A DNA stretch of 64,000 bases from Anaerolineaceae bacterium (GTDB taxonomy: Bacteria > Chloroflexota > Anaerolineae > Aggregatilineales > Phototrophicaceae), in the NCBI GenBank assembly GCA_020634135.1, contig JACKCG010000001.1, positions 744,001 to 808,000 on the forward strand, in the 5' to 3' direction. Made by a program: the position numbers and the translations under genes. Numbering within the stretch: the stretch's first letter is position 1; every line of letters starts with the position of its first letter. Of the stretch, positions 18,711-26,210 are shown piece by piece. The notes under the pieces are model-generated. The model saw only the letters and a program-made list of their open reading frames with translations. It was not told the DNA's origin and ran no database searches.

Positions 18711-18791
18711 ATGTCGAAGCAGTTCAATTCTATTGTTCTCACCAGCCTTATTCTTATTGTTGTCCTCGTCCTTATTATTGGCGGGGTATAA
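18711..18791 (+). CDS. Ile/Leu/Val-rich leader peptide (26 aa) of the ilv-leu operon
   Basis: MSKQFNS is followed by a run of branched-chain residues (IVLTSLILIVVLVLII) and GGV. Fifteen of 26 residues are Ile, Leu or Val, five of each. This is the hallmark of an ilv attenuator peptide, and it lies between a strong promoter and a strong terminator ahead of the branched-chain operon. The alternative, a tiny membrane peptide, is less likely given the attenuator that follows. The ribosome site is weak (AGGCAGAATC before the ATG). Confidence 0.88.
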   Translation: MSKQFNSIVLTSLILIVVLVLIIGGV

Positions 18792-18792
18792 C

Positions 18793-18862
18793 GGCTTGGG
18801 TGGCGATAGAAAACCGTAACGGTGTGTAACAAAAGCCCCCAAGTCAGGGGGCTTTTCATTTT
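18793..18862 (+). promoter_or_regulatory. ilv-leu transcription attenuator
   Basis: The terminator is AAAAGCCCCC (18831-18840) with GGGGGCTTTT (18847-18856), a perfect 10-bp stem. The antiterminator pairs GGCTTGGG (18793-18800) with CCCAAGTC (18838-18845), one G-U included, and past a bulged T (18801) GGC (18802-18804) with GCC (18835-18837). The antiterminator 5' arm starts 2 bases after the leader stop codon, so a ribosome that finishes the leader hides it and termination follows. Confidence 0.88.
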
Positions 18863-18896
18863 CGGCAATAGATGGAGTTCTTGAGGAGCAGTTCGC

Positions 18897-19085
18897 ATGT
18901 CCCCGCAGCACCAGCAGCAACCTGAGCACCCAACCAGTCCCTGGACAGAGGCGTTTCAAGCCGTGCCAGCGGCACAGCCCGAACGCCAGCATGATATGGC
19001 GCCACAGTCGCAGCAAACTGATGACGCCGAAACGCAGGAGCCTACCCGCCACGCGCTTTCCGACATTTACAATCGCGGCTACTAA
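18897..19085 (+). CDS. Small Gln/Pro-rich protein, 62 aa
   Basis: The ribosome site is strong (GAGGAG 9 bases before ATG), so this is probably translated. The sequence is polar and disordered-looking: MSPQHQQQPEHPTSPW, later QSQQTDDAETQEPTRH, with a more ordered end ALSDIYNRGY. No family recognised. It lies between the attenuator and ilvE, so it is co-expressed with branched-chain amino acid synthesis. A regulatory or accessory role is possible but unproven. Confidence 0.6.
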   Translation: MSPQHQQQPEHPTSPWTEAFQAVPAAQPERQHDMAPQSQQTDDAETQEPTRHALSDIYNRGY

Positions 19086-19146
19086 ATAAGCCGCTTGTCA
19101 CCGGGAAGCGCGTTTTTATTTGCAATTGGAGAGAGTGAGATCATTT

Positions 19147-20067
19147 ATGCCTGCTGAATGGATTTGGAAAAACGGTGAGTTCGTTGCCTGGGAGAATGCC
19201 ACTGTTCATGTCACCGCCCATGCACTCCATTACGGTTCAAGCGTTTTCGAGGGTATCCGCGCTTACGCTACCGACAAAGGCCCTGCGGTTTTCCGGCTGC
19301 AACCACACACACAGCGACTACTCAATTCGTGCAAAATTGCCCGGATTGACGTTCCCTACACTGAGGACGACCTCAATGAAGCTATTCTGGAGACGATCCG
19401 GCGCAACGGCCATGAAGCCTGTTATATCCGTCCACTCGTCTTCCGGGGCGCGAACAAGCTCGGCGTCGAAGGCCGTCAAAATCCCACCGAGGTCGTAGTT
19501 TTGACGCTGGAATGGGGGCGCTATCTGGGGAATGAAGCGGTTGAACAAGGTGTGGATGTGCAGGTCAGTACCTGGCGGCGGCCTGCCCCCGGCACTGGCT
19601 CATCTCTGGCAAAGATCGGCGGCCAGTATGTCAATAGTCAGCTTATCAGTATGGAAGCCCACGACAACGGATTCGCGGAAGGCATCGCATTGGATGTCAG
19701 TGGCTTCGTGAGTGAGGGCGCGGGAGAAAACATTTTCGTTCTTTATAACGGTGTCATCTATACCCCCGGCCCCTGGTCATCCATTCTGCTGGGCATCACC
19801 CGCGACACGGTACTCACCCTGCTCCAGGACTTCGGCTACGAAGTACGCTACCAGCCAATTCCACGCGATATGCTGTATCTGGCCGACGAGATTTTCTTCA
19901 CCGGCACGGCTGCCGAAATCACGCCGCTGCGCTCAGTTGACCGTATTCCTGTCGGCTCTGGCACACGCGGGCCGCTCACCAAACGGTTACAGGAAGAGTT
20001 TTTCGCTATCACGTCCGGTCAGAAACCCGATCGTTATGGCTGGCTGACCTATGCACGCCCAACCTAG
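19147..20067 (+). CDS. ilvE: Branched-chain amino acid aminotransferase
   Basis: A class IV PLP aminotransferase making the last step to Ile, Leu and Val. Family stretches: HYGSSVFEGIRAY, the YIRPLVFRG region, GSSLAKIGGQYVNSQL with the PLP lysine, EGAGENIFVLYNGV and the FFTGTAAEITPL stretch. ATG 19147 (306 aa) follows GGAGAGAG and matches the usual N-terminus; the TTG at 19120 is less likely. Confidence 0.96.
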   Translation: MPAEWIWKNGEFVAWENATVHVTAHALHYGSSVFEGIRAYATDKGPAVFRLQPHTQRLLNSCKIARIDVPYTEDDLNEAILETIRRNGHEACYIRPLVFRGANKLGVEGRQNPTEVVVLTLEWGRYLGNEAVEQGVDVQVSTWRRPAPGTGSSLAKIGGQYVNSQLISMEAHDNGFAEGIALDVSGFVSEGAGENIFVLYNGVIYTPGPWSSILLGITRDTVLTLLQDFGYEVRYQPIPRDMLYLADEIFFTGTAAEITPLRSVDRIPVGSGTRGPLTKRLQEEFFAITSGQKPDRYGWLTYARPT

Positions 20068-20092
20068 CAACAACCAATAAAGGAGACTCATC

Positions 20093-21799
20093 ATGCTGCT
20101 AACTGGCGCTGAAATAATTATGGAGTGCCTGCTCCGCGAAGGTGTCGAAGTTATGTTCGGCTATCCAGGGGGGGCGATTCTGCCAACCTACGACGCCATG
20201 ACCAAGTACCCTCAGCTGCACCATGTACTCGTGCGGCACGAGCAGGGTGCTGCCCACATGGCAGACGGCTATGCCCGCGCTACCGGCAGGGTCGGCGTGG
20301 CAATTGCTACCAGTGGCCCTGGTGCGACCAACCTGGTCACGGGTATCGCTACCGCAATGATGGACTCATCGCCGATTGTGTGCATCACCGGGCAGGTGAC
20401 ACGCGGCGCAATTGGGTCGGATGCATTCCAGGAAACCGACGTAACCGGCGTAACGCTGCCGATTACGAAACACAATTACCTGGTGGATGATGTGGCGGAC
20501 CTGGCTTATATTATCCGCGAGGCCTTTCATATCGCCCGTACCGGGCGGCCTGGGCCGGTTCTGATAGATGTCCCCAAGGATGTCCAGAACGCGCAAACAG
20601 AATTTATCTATCCTGAGGGCGAGATTCGTCTGCCAGGCTACCGTCCACCAACACAGGCCAACCAAGAAGAAGTCAGCGCGGCACTTGAACTGATTAACAG
20701 TGCCCAGCGTCCGATTATCCTGGCCGGGCACGGGATCACAATGGCTGGCGCGATGTCGGAACTGCGTGAACTGGCGGAACGGGCGCAAATCCCGGTCTCG
20801 CTTACGCTGCTCGGCAAAGGCGCAATCCCAGAAAATCACCCGCTGGTCACACGCATGATGGGGATGCACGGCGAAGCGGCTTCAAACTACGCGATACAGG
20901 AAGCCGATCTCATCATCGCCCTGGGGATGCGGTTTGATGATCGTGTCACCGGCAACATCAAGACCTATGCCCCGAATGCCCGCAAGATTCACGTTGACAT
21001 TGATGCTTCGGAACTCAATAAGAACGTTAAAGTAGATGTGGGCATTGCCGGGGATGTGAAGACCGTTTTGCGGCAGTTCCTACCCGGCGTCAAGACGACA
21101 CAGCACCCTCAGTGGATCGCCCGCATTCGTGATTGGCAGGAAGACAGCAATGAACGCGATGTGCTGCAAGTGGGCACGGAAAGCAAGCTGCTTTCAGCCC
21201 AGGTCATTAACGACCTGTGGCATTTCACTGAGGGCAATGCGGTTACAATCACCGACGTCGGTCAGCATCAGATGGTTGAGGCGCAGTATTACCCGCACCA
21301 ACGGCCATCAACACTCATTACAAGTGGTGGCCTCGGGACTATGGGGTTTGGCCTGCCCGCTGCTATCGGTGCGAAATTCGGCAAACCGGATGAAGAGGTC
21401 TGGGCCATCGTTGGTGATGGTGGTTTTCAGATGACATTGTGCGAATTGGCGACTGCAGTACAGGAAAATGTCAATATCAACATCGCCATTATCAACAATG
21501 CGTTCCTGGGTATGGTGCGTCAGTGGCAGGAGTTCTTTTATGAGGAACGCTATCATGCCACACCCATGATAAGCCCGGACTTCTGCAAACTGGCGGAAGC
21601 TTATGGTATTCCGTCTATGCGCGTCACCAATCGAGAACAAATGGAAGAATCCGTGCAGTTCGCCCGCAGCATCAACGGGCCTAAACTGATCGAATATGTC
21701 GTGGAAAAAGAAGAAATCGTCTATCCAATGGTGCCAGCAGGCGCCGATCTCCATAATATGATCCGCCGGCCAAAGCCAGGGGAAGAGGTGAAGTCATGA
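20093..21799 (+). CDS. ilvB: Acetolactate synthase large subunit
   Basis: The ThDP-dependent catalytic subunit that makes acetolactate or acetohydroxybutyrate. N-terminal VMFGYPGGAILPTYDAM and RHEQGAAHMADGYARATG contain the catalytic Glu. The ThDP/Mg site GDGGFQMTLCELATAV is in the C-terminal third. The 568-aa length is normal. AAAGGAG precedes ATG. It overlaps ilvN by four bases (ATGA), implying coupled translation of the two subunits. Confidence 0.97.
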   Translation: MLLTGAEIIMECLLREGVEVMFGYPGGAILPTYDAMTKYPQLHHVLVRHEQGAAHMADGYARATGRVGVAIATSGPGATNLVTGIATAMMDSSPIVCITGQVTRGAIGSDAFQETDVTGVTLPITKHNYLVDDVADLAYIIREAFHIARTGRPGPVLIDVPKDVQNAQTEFIYPEGEIRLPGYRPPTQANQEEVSAALELINSAQRPIILAGHGITMAGAMSELRELAERAQIPVSLTLLGKGAIPENHPLVTRMMGMHGEAASNYAIQEADLIIALGMRFDDRVTGNIKTYAPNARKIHVDIDASELNKNVKVDVGIAGDVKTVLRQFLPGVKTTQHPQWIARIRDWQEDSNERDVLQVGTESKLLSAQVINDLWHFTEGNAVTITDVGQHQMVEAQYYPHQRPSTLITSGGLGTMGFGLPAAIGAKFGKPDEEVWAIVGDGGFQMTLCELATAVQENVNINIAIINNAFLGMVRQWQEFFYEERYHATPMISPDFCKLAEAYGIPSMRVTNREQMEESVQFARSINGPKLIEYVVEKEEIVYPMVPAGADLHNMIRRPKPGEEVKS

Positions 21800-22365
21800 G
21801 CGAACAATCATCCGAGAAATTTACCATCGCCGCACTGGTAGAGAATAAACCTGGTGTGCTGAACCGGGTCGCCAGCCTCTTCCGCCGTCGTAACTTCAAC
21901 ATGGACAGCCTGACGGTGGGACGCACCCATCGCCCCTTTGTGTCACGTATGACAATCGTGGTAGATGGGGCGCGGACAGATGCCCGACGAATCGCCACCA
22001 ATCTCTACAAACTCGTCAACGTAATTGATGTCAAAGTGGTCTCCCAGGAGCCGCACGTGAGCCGTGACCTGGCACTCATCAAGGTTCGTTCGGATGATGC
22101 CGACTCACGTAATGCGTTAACGCTGCTGTGCGAACGCTACCCGGCACGCATTGTGGATATTGGCGCGAAGTACGCCATTGTCGAAATCACCGCCCCGGAG
22201 GATGTGGTCGAAGCGATGATCCGAGAACTTGACCCGATTGGTATCGTGGAAATGGTGCGGACTGGTGTGGTGGCAATGGGACGTGGCACACGCATCCTGG
22301 ATACGGAGTATGTGCCGCAGCTCATCAGCAGCAACAATGGCAATCATCAGGCTTACAGCGTGTAA
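21796..22365 (+). CDS. ilvN: Acetolactate synthase small (regulatory) subunit
   Basis: A 189-aa protein with an N-terminal ACT domain (ENKPGVLNRVASLFRRRNFN, then MDSLTVG) and the C-terminal ALS_ss domain. It confers valine feedback control on IlvB. The longer form, unlike the ~95-aa E. coli IlvN, has both regulatory domains. The start overlaps the ilvB stop. Confidence 0.96.
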   Translation: MSEQSSEKFTIAALVENKPGVLNRVASLFRRRNFNMDSLTVGRTHRPFVSRMTIVVDGARTDARRIATNLYKLVNVIDVKVVSQEPHVSRDLALIKVRSDDADSRNALTLLCERYPARIVDIGAKYAIVEITAPEDVVEAMIRELDPIGIVEMVRTGVVAMGRGTRILDTEYVPQLISSNNGNHQAYSV

Positions 22366-22412
22366 TTCAATTGTCAAACAGCATATTCCCTTGCTCAACT
22401 CCTCCTTCCCAC

Positions 22413-22444
22413 TCTCGCCCTGCCCTCAAAATGGCAGGGTGAGA
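22413..22444 (+). other. Intercistronic hairpin ilvN-ilvC
   Basis: TCTCGCCCTGCC (22413-22424) pairs with GGCAGGGTGAGA (22433-22444), 12 bp with one G-U pair and an 8-base loop. No T-run follows. It is a likely mRNA processing or stability site. Confidence 0.5.
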
Positions 22445-22499
22445 TGTTGGGGGAGCAGCAAGTCCAATTGTCCTTACTAGAATCGGAGAAATAACCTAC

Positions 22500-23510
22500 A
22501 TGGCAACACTGTACTACGACAAAGACGCTGATTTATCCTTGCTCAACGGCAAAACAATCGCCATTATCGGCTATGGTAGCCAGGGTCATGCCCATGCGCT
22601 CAACGCGAAAGACAGCGGCGCCACAGTGGTCGTCGGCCTGCATGAAGGCAGCAAGAGCCGTGAAAAAGCTGTAGCTGATGGTCTGACCGTTCACTCGGTG
22701 GCAGATGCTACCAGAGTCGCCGACATTGTGATGGTGTTGATCCCTGACACAAAGCAGGCCACTGTCTATAGCGAGTCTATCGGCCCGAACCTGAAGGCGG
22801 GCAGTATGCTGATGTTCGCGCACGGTTTTAATATTCACTTCGGCGAAATCAAGCCGCCGGCAAGCGTGGATGTGGCGATGGTCGCTCCCAAAGCGCCCGG
22901 CCACCGCGTCCGCGAAGTCTTCAAAGAGGGGGCCGGCACGCCTGGTCTGTTGGCCGTCCATCAGGATGCCACCGGAAACGCGAAGGCAGTGGCACTGGCG
23001 TATGCCCGCGCCATCGGCTGCACGCGGGCCGGGGTCATTGAAACCACATTCAAGGAAGAAACGGAAACCGATCTGTTTGGTGAACAGACAATCCTGTGTG
23101 GCGGTGTCACGGCGCTGATTCGCTCGGCATTCGAGACACTGGTCAAGGCCGGGTATCAACCGGAAGTCGCCTACTTCGAATGTATGCATGAACTCAAGCT
23201 GATCGTTGACCTGCTGTACCAGGGCGGGTTGAGCTATATGTGGTACAGCGTGAGTGACACAGCGGAATACGGTGGATACGTTGTTGGCGATATGATCGAG
23301 GGGCTGGTAAAAGAAGAACTGAGCGGCGTCCTGAACAAGATTCAGGATGGCAGCTTTGCCCGAACCTGGATTGATGAGAATAAGAACGGACGTCCCAATT
23401 TTACGCCACGCCGTAAAGCAGAACACAGCCTGCTGATCGAGGAAGTGGGCGAAGAATTACGGGATATGATGCCATTCCTCAATGCCAAAAAGATTAAGCA
23501 GGACTCGTAG
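22500..23510 (+). CDS. ilvC: Ketol-acid reductoisomerase
   Basis: IlvC isomerises and reduces acetolactate. The Rossmann loop IGYGSQGHAHALNAKDSG, the VAPKAPGHRVREVFKEGAG stretch and the class I domain with DLFGEQTILCGG are clear. At 336 aa it is the short class I type. The loop residues after the second strand (HEGSKSREKA) fit NADP-type recognition, by inference. Confidence 0.97.
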   Translation: MATLYYDKDADLSLLNGKTIAIIGYGSQGHAHALNAKDSGATVVVGLHEGSKSREKAVADGLTVHSVADATRVADIVMVLIPDTKQATVYSESIGPNLKAGSMLMFAHGFNIHFGEIKPPASVDVAMVAPKAPGHRVREVFKEGAGTPGLLAVHQDATGNAKAVALAYARAIGCTRAGVIETTFKEETETDLFGEQTILCGGVTALIRSAFETLVKAGYQPEVAYFECMHELKLIVDLLYQGGLSYMWYSVSDTAEYGGYVVGDMIEGLVKEELSGVLNKIQDGSFARTWIDENKNGRPNFTPRRKAEHSLLIEEVGEELRDMMPFLNAKKIKQDS

Positions 23511-23538
23511 ACACGGTTCCAAAGGAGAATTTCCAGAG

Positions 23539-24393
23539 ATGCAGCTCATCCGTTTTGATGATCCGGCGGCCTTTGCTGAGCGTGCTACAGGCTTTCTGGA
23601 AGCCCGGGAAGCAGAACACAACCTGATTCTAGGGCTGACCACGATGGTGCTTACAACTGATGAGTACAAATTGCCGCCGTATCTGGCATGTGTGGAGCAT
23701 GAAGAATCGGTCATTGCGGTTGCATTCCGTACCCCGCCCCATAACCTGATCCTTTCAGAGATGGAGACGGATGTCGAGGTGATTGACCTGATCGCACAGG
23801 ACGTTCACAAGTTGTACAGCGGGGCACTACCAGGTGTTTCCGGCCCGAAGCGTGTCACCCGTGCCTTTGCCAGAAGGTGGGCTGCGCTGACGCAGCAAGG
23901 CGTTCAACTGCACATGGCACAGCGCATCTACCGACTGGATAAAGTGATATTTCCAACGGGTGTGCCTGGCGAATTGCGGCGGGCAGCAGCGGCGGATCGT
24001 GACCTGATGCAGGAGTGGCTGGGCGCATTCCACCAGGAGGCGATGGGCACGGTTGACCAGATATCTGTTGAACGCGCGGTTCGAAACTACCTGACATCCC
24101 AGAACCGAGGGCTGTATCTCTGGGTAGATGGCGGTCAGCCCGTTTCAATGGCCGGCAGCACCGGCCCTACCCCGCACGGCATTCGTATTGGAGCGGTGTA
24201 TACGCCGCCGGAGTTTCGCAAGTGCGGATACGCCAGCGCGTGCGTAGCGGCGGTCAGCCAGGCCATGTTGGATAGTGGTCGGCAGTTCTGTTTCTTGTAT
24301 ACGGATTTAGGCAATCCGACATCTAATCACATCTACCAGGATATCGGATACCGCCCGGTGAGTGATGTGGATGAATACCATTTTGGGGAGTAA
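23539..24393 (+). CDS. GNAT family N-acetyltransferase, 284 aa
   Basis: The C-terminal half (about 150-280) is a GNAT fold with the acetyl-CoA loop in PPEFRKCGYASACVAAVSQA, and LYTDLGNPTSNHIYQDIGYRPV as the final strands. The N-terminal half is a second, degenerate domain. The substrate is unknown. ATG 23539 follows AAAGGAG and leaves 28 bp to ilvC, so it is part of the ilv-leu operon; its role there is unclear. Confidence 0.8.
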   Translation: MQLIRFDDPAAFAERATGFLEAREAEHNLILGLTTMVLTTDEYKLPPYLACVEHEESVIAVAFRTPPHNLILSEMETDVEVIDLIAQDVHKLYSGALPGVSGPKRVTRAFARRWAALTQQGVQLHMAQRIYRLDKVIFPTGVPGELRRAAAADRDLMQEWLGAFHQEAMGTVDQISVERAVRNYLTSQNRGLYLWVDGGQPVSMAGSTGPTPHGIRIGAVYTPPEFRKCGYASACVAAVSQAMLDSGRQFCFLYTDLGNPTSNHIYQDIGYRPVSDVDEYHFGE

Positions 24394-24429
24394 GACATAT
24401 GGATGATGACGCTGGCGTTATAAGAAAGG

Positions 24430-24506
24430 GGGTGATCGTATGGCAGAAGATGGCCTTGCTGACCTTAGTCTCATAATCGACTCTTCTAGCATAGAAAGGA
24501 TCACCC
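24430..24506 (+). promoter_or_regulatory. Nested inverted repeats upstream of leuA
   Basis: GGGTGATC (24430-24437) pairs perfectly with GATCACCC (24499-24506). Inside it, AGAAGA (24445-24450) pairs with TCTTCT (24482-24487). The outer 3' arm overlaps the end of the leuA ribosome site (AAAGGA, 24495-24500), so folding could limit leuA translation. Confidence 0.45.
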
Positions 24507-24541
24507 GATCATGTCTGCACGTAAAATGGATGAAAACGTAG
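24440..24541 (+). CDS. Possible leader reading frame overlapping leuA, 33 aa
   Basis: ATG 24440 follows a good ribosome site (AAAGGGGG). The frame starts MAEDGLADLSLIIDSSS and stops inside leuA. Its Leu codons (three by residue 11) sit between the arms of the inverted repeat, so translating it would open the structure over the leuA ribosome site. This is speculative. Confidence 0.3.
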   Translation: MAEDGLADLSLIIDSSSIERITRSCLHVKWMKT

Positions 24542-26121
24542 TCCGTATTTTTGACACTACCCTGCGCGACGGCGAACAAAGCCCTGGCGCGACCCTGAGC
24601 AGCGCCGAAAAGCTGGAAATCGCCCGGCAGCTCGCCCGATTGGGCGTGGATATTATCGAAGCGGGTTTCCCGGCGGCTTCCCCGGATGATCTGGCGGCAG
24701 TCCAGCGTATCGCCCGTGAAGTCGGCACGCCGGATGGCCCGGTGATTTGCGGGTTGGCCCGCGCCGTAGAGAGTGACATCCGTACCTGCTGGGAAGGTGT
24801 CAAAGATGCGGCACACCCGCGTATCCACACCTTCCTGGGAACATCGGATATTCATCTGCAATACCAGACCGGCATCACGCGGGAACAGGCATTGGAAGCT
24901 ATCCGCAAATCAGTCACACTGGCACGCAGTCTGTGTGAAGATGTTGAGTTCAGCCCGATGGATGCCGGGCGAACGGACCCGGCTTTCCTGGTAGAAGTCT
25001 GCACGCTGGCGGTACAGTGCGGCGCAACAACCCTGAACATCCCGGATACAGTTGGTTATGTGACCCCGCAGGAGTGGCAGGAAACCATTGCCAGCCTGAT
25101 CGCGGAAACGCCAAATGCCGGGCCGGGCAGCGGTGTCACCTGGTCGGTACACTGCCACAACGACCTGGGGCTGGCAACCGCCAACACCCTGGCGGGCGTT
25201 GTCGCCGGGGCGCGGCAGGTTGAAGTCACTATTAACGGGATTGGGGAGCGTGCGGGCAACACCAGTCTGGAAGAGGTGGTGATGGCGCTGCACACACGCC
25301 CGCAGTTCTACAACCTGCAGACGAACATCAACACCCGCGAAATCATGAAAACCAGCCGGTTGGTGAGCAATTATACCGGGATTTATGTACAACCGAACAA
25401 AGCGGTTGTCGGCAGCAACGCCTTCGCGCACGAAGCCGGTATCCACCAGGACGGGGTACTGAAAAACTCCAGCACGTATGAAATTATGACACCGGATAGT
25501 GTGGGACTGGCGCAAAGCCGCCTGGTGCTGGGCAAGCATAGTGGACGACATGCCCTGAAAGCCCGCCTACAGGAACTGGGCTACAACATTGAAGGGGACG
25601 CGCTCAACCAGGTATTCGGGCGCTTTAAGGTGCTGGCCGACGCCAAGAAAAATGTCACGGACGCCGACCTGGAAGCCCTGATTGCCGACGAATTTCACGG
25701 GCCGGAGGAAATCTTCAGCCTGACGGATATTCAGGTGACATGTGGCACGATGGGGATGCCCACCGCCACCGCGAAGCTGAAAACGGCAGAGGGCAATGAG
25801 GTTGTTTATGCCGCTGTAGGGACTGGCCCGGTAGACGCCTGCTACAAAGCCGTTGACGCCATCGTTAAGGCACCAAACACGCTGATTGAATATAGTGTTC
25901 ATAGTGTAACCGAAGGAATTGACGCGCTGGGTGAGGTGACGGTGCGTATCTCGCCGCCCAATGACAGCCGTTCTTTCGGTGGATACGGCGCGGATTCGGA
26001 CATCGTGGTTGCCAGCGTGAAAGCGTACCTGGCAGCACTCAACCGCATGGTTGCCATTATGGGATTGGGCGGGCATCAACCGGAAGGCGATGTTGCCACG
26101 ATCAAAGTCGGTGGCAAATAA
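24511..26121 (+). CDS. leuA: 2-isopropylmalate synthase
   Basis: LeuA condenses acetyl-CoA with 2-oxoisovalerate, the first step to leucine. The HMGL-like barrel starts RIFDTTLRDGEQSPGATL, with the metal motif in HCHNDLGLATAN and NGIGERAGNTSLEE. The C-terminal LeuA regulatory domain (about 400-530) binds leucine for feedback. The 536-aa length is typical. AAAGGA is 10 bases before ATG. Confidence 0.96.
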   Translation: MSARKMDENVVRIFDTTLRDGEQSPGATLSSAEKLEIARQLARLGVDIIEAGFPAASPDDLAAVQRIAREVGTPDGPVICGLARAVESDIRTCWEGVKDAAHPRIHTFLGTSDIHLQYQTGITREQALEAIRKSVTLARSLCEDVEFSPMDAGRTDPAFLVEVCTLAVQCGATTLNIPDTVGYVTPQEWQETIASLIAETPNAGPGSGVTWSVHCHNDLGLATANTLAGVVAGARQVEVTINGIGERAGNTSLEEVVMALHTRPQFYNLQTNINTREIMKTSRLVSNYTGIYVQPNKAVVGSNAFAHEAGIHQDGVLKNSSTYEIMTPDSVGLAQSRLVLGKHSGRHALKARLQELGYNIEGDALNQVFGRFKVLADAKKNVTDADLEALIADEFHGPEEIFSLTDIQVTCGTMGMPTATAKLKTAEGNEVVYAAVGTGPVDACYKAVDAIVKAPNTLIEYSVHSVTEGIDALGEVTVRISPPNDSRSFGGYGADSDIVVASVKAYLAALNRMVAIMGLGGHQPEGDVATIKVGGK

Positions 26122-26210
26122 GTATACCTGTGAATTTTTACCGGGCGTGTGACACACCATCACCGCCCGCTAACCTGACCATCTGGGATAAATTTGGGAT
26201 ATTTGGGATA

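Noticed and set aside
22533..23426. 297-aa minus-strand open frame across ilvC
   Set aside because: It is antisense to a fully recognised IlvC, with no ribosome site or recognisable motif.
26130..26210. Extended N-terminus of LeuC from GTG 26130
   Set aside because: The added 27 residues match no family start, and the ATG at 26211 gives the normal LeuC N-terminus.
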